DNA from: SCUN01 sp964343975 | Lineage (GTDB): Bacteria; Acidobacteriota; Vicinamibacteria; Vicinamibacterales; SCN-69-37 | DNA length: 7,117 bases | NCBI GenBank assembly: GCA_964343975.1 | Contig: CAYFLU010000169.1 | Span: 1-7,117, forward strand | Reading direction: 5' to 3' | Shown here: one piece after another, positions 5,996-7,117 of the stretch | Layout of the letters: each line of letters begins with the position of its first letter | Numbering within the stretch: position 1 is the first letter of the stretch | The notes under the pieces: generated by a model | What the model saw: the letters and a program-made list of their open reading frames with translations, nothing else | Databases searched by the model: none | Told to the model about the DNA's origin: nothing | Program-made: the position numbers and the translations under genes

Positions 5996-6949
5996 CTACT
6001 CGGGCAATCCCTGCGCAAACGGATCGCGCGGCTCGAGCACGAACGTGTGCTCGCCCGTGACAAACGCGGTGCCGCTGATCTCGGGCACCACGGCCGGCAG
6101 GTCGCCAACGCTGGCACGTGAAAGAATGCGTGCGCAAAACGTCGCGCCGGCAATCGACTCGTTGATCACGGGCACGGCTTCGTCGGCGAGCCCCATCGCA
6201 TCGAGCACGGCCAGCAGCGCGGCGGTCGGTGCGCCGCCCGGCGATCGATCCACGGCGCCATCGCCAAACACCGTTACGCTTCGCACCGCCGCGCCCTCGA
6301 CCGTCGGCGGCCCGGTGAACACGACGCCATCGAGCCCCGCGGCCGCCGGCTCGGTCGGATGGACGATGACGAGTTCCTTCTCGACCGCATGACGAATCGC
6401 CATCCCGGCGGTGCGTAGCGCCGGCAGCTTGGCCGTCGTCACCGACAGTCCCGCCGCCTCGGCGTCCACAAACGCATAGAACGCGCCCCCGTAGGCCACA
6501 TCGACCATCACGGGCCGCCCGTTCACGAGCACCGGCACACCGGCCCGAAAGACGAACGCGGGCGGCCCCTCGAATGACACGTCGTCGCCGTCCCCCCGAA
6601 GCGTCACACGCCCCACCGCCGTGTCGAGCACGAGCGGCGCGGCAGGCTTGAGGATCTTGGCGATGGCCAGCAAGCCATGCCCGCACATCGGCGCAAACCC
6701 GTCGTTATGCATGAACAGCACGCCGGCGGCGGACCCTGCGCGCTCCGGCGGCGTCATGACCGCCGCCGTGAGATCCGCATGCCCCCGCGGCTCGCGCATC
6801 AGCCACCGCCGCCACTTCTCATGACGCGCCGACGCAAACGCCAACCGATCGCGCATCGTCGCCCCCTCAGCCGCCGGCCAGCCCTCACGAATCAACCTCA
6901 GGGCACCCCCACCGGCGTGGGCATCAGTTGTGGTCACGGTCTTGATCAT
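5996..6949 (-). CDS. Proline-racemase-family protein with altered second catalytic residue
   Basis: A 317-residue member of the proline racemase / 4-hydroxyproline 2-epimerase / trans-3-hydroxy-L-proline dehydratase family (usual length about 310-350), probably cytoplasmic. Family landmarks: D9/H11 in TTDAHAGG (usual D-x-H-T-x-G-E-P), MREPRGHAD (51-59), FMHNDGFAPMCGHG (79-92) with the first catalytic cysteine at C89, YGGAFYAFVD (153-162), and FGDGAVDRSP (228-237). Racemases and epimerases then have Cys, and the dehydratase Thr, in the next position (DRSPCGTGT or DRSPTG). Here the residue is Gly (G238, codon GGC at 6238-6236), followed by GAPT. The usual two-base racemase mechanism is therefore not available. 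A dehydratase, an eliminase or a divergent enzyme on another imino or hydroxy acid is possible; the substrate is unknown. The ATG at 6949 is the only sensible start, since an in-frame stop lies 15 bases upstream. No Shine-Dalgarno sequence is seen; TAAGAC (6967-6962) is a weak -10 candidate. Confidence 0.88.
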   Translation of the reverse strand: MIKTVTTTDAHAGGGALRLIREGWPAAEGATMRDRLAFASARHEKWRRWLMREPRGHADLTAAVMTPPERAGSAAGVLFMHNDGFAPMCGHGLLAIAKILKPAAPLVLDTAVGRVTLRGDGDDVSFEGPPAFVFRAGVPVLVNGRPVMVDVAYGGAFYAFVDAEAAGLSVTTAKLPALRTAGMAIRHAVEKELVIVHPTEPAAAGLDGVVFTGPPTVEGAAVRSVTVFGDGAVDRSPGGAPTAALLAVLDAMGLADEAVPVINESIAGATFCARILSRASVGDLPAVVPEISGTAFVTGEHTFVLEPRDPFAQGLPE

Positions 6950-6980
6950 GGTCTTGTTGTTGTCTTACGCGTGAGGTGTA

Positions 6981-7087
6981 TCGCACTTCCGCACTTTCGC
7001 ACCTTCGCACTTTCCCTTCGCACTTTCCCTTCGCACTGTGCACTTCGGAACGTCTGTGATGCACCCGAACTTTCGCACTCCCGCACC
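6981..7087. repeat. Short tandem GCAC-based repeat tract
   Basis: GCAC cores start at 6983, 6991, 6999, 7007, 7020, 7033, 7040, 7061, 7075 and 7083. The first four are 8 bases apart (unit CGCACTTT/CGCACTTC-like). Then a 13-base unit, CGCACTTTCCCTT, is repeated from 7006 and 7019 before the copy at 7032 diverges. The 13-base unit equals the 8-base unit plus CCCTT. The tract then decays into scattered copies. It lies upstream of the proline-racemase-family gene, has long pyrimidine-rich runs on the plus strand and no coding potential. No -35/-10 pair is obvious within it. Confidence 0.7.
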
Positions 7088-7117
7088 GTAGCAAGTATCA
7101 GATTAATATGTCCCTGC

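Noticed and set aside
7096..7117. AT-rich end with ATG at 7108 as the start of another gene, or TAATAT (7104-7109) as a promoter
   Set aside because: Only a few bases remain in the window, so no reading frame or promoter spacing can be judged.

Overview
The window is GC-rich, densely packed chromosomal DNA with seven protein-coding genes, no RNA genes, no insertion sequence and no CRISPR array. The mix of genes suggests a soil-type, high-GC bacterium in the Acidobacteriota (Vicinamibacteria-like) or possibly Gemmatimonadota: a large secreted Asp-box/VPS10-like propeller protein with a glycine-rich insert, a GspC-like protein, a DinB-fold protein and a proline-racemase-family enzyme. This assignment is an inference from gene content, not a phylogenetic result.

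Layout from left to right. A GspC-like PDZ protein (40-711, minus) reads out of the window and may head a type II secretion operon beyond the left edge. It diverges across 58 bases from thiM (770-1555, plus), a complete hydroxyethylthiazole kinase. The thiM stop codon overlaps by one base the start of a 190-residue remnant of a hybrid histidine kinase (1555-2127), which keeps only the end of the ATPase domain plus an intact receiver domain. Next comes the 889-residue secreted propeller protein (2167-4836, plus). It converges on a DinB-superfamily gene (4859-5410, minus), with a strong hairpin at the junction. The DinB gene diverges across 27 bases from a small lipoprotein gene (5438-5995, plus). 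That gene meets a proline-racemase-family gene (5996-6949, minus) stop codon to stop codon with no bases between. The right end (about 6980-7087) is a short-period repeat built on GCAC units.

The genes do not form one pathway. They look like single transcription units or pairs arranged divergently and convergently. Four starts (gspC-like, thiM, propeller protein, lipoprotein) share a layout: a -10-like hexamer, then 7 to 9 bases, then ATG, with no Shine-Dalgarno sequence. This is what leaderless mRNAs look like. The DinB gene, by contrast, has a perfect AGGAGG.

I see no evidence of a new multi-gene system. The most distinctive points are the proline-racemase homologue with glycine in place of the second catalytic cysteine/threonine, the recurring leaderless start layout, the truncated kinase-receiver fused behind thiM, the near-symmetric terminator-like hairpin at 4846-4878, and the GCAC repeat tract.
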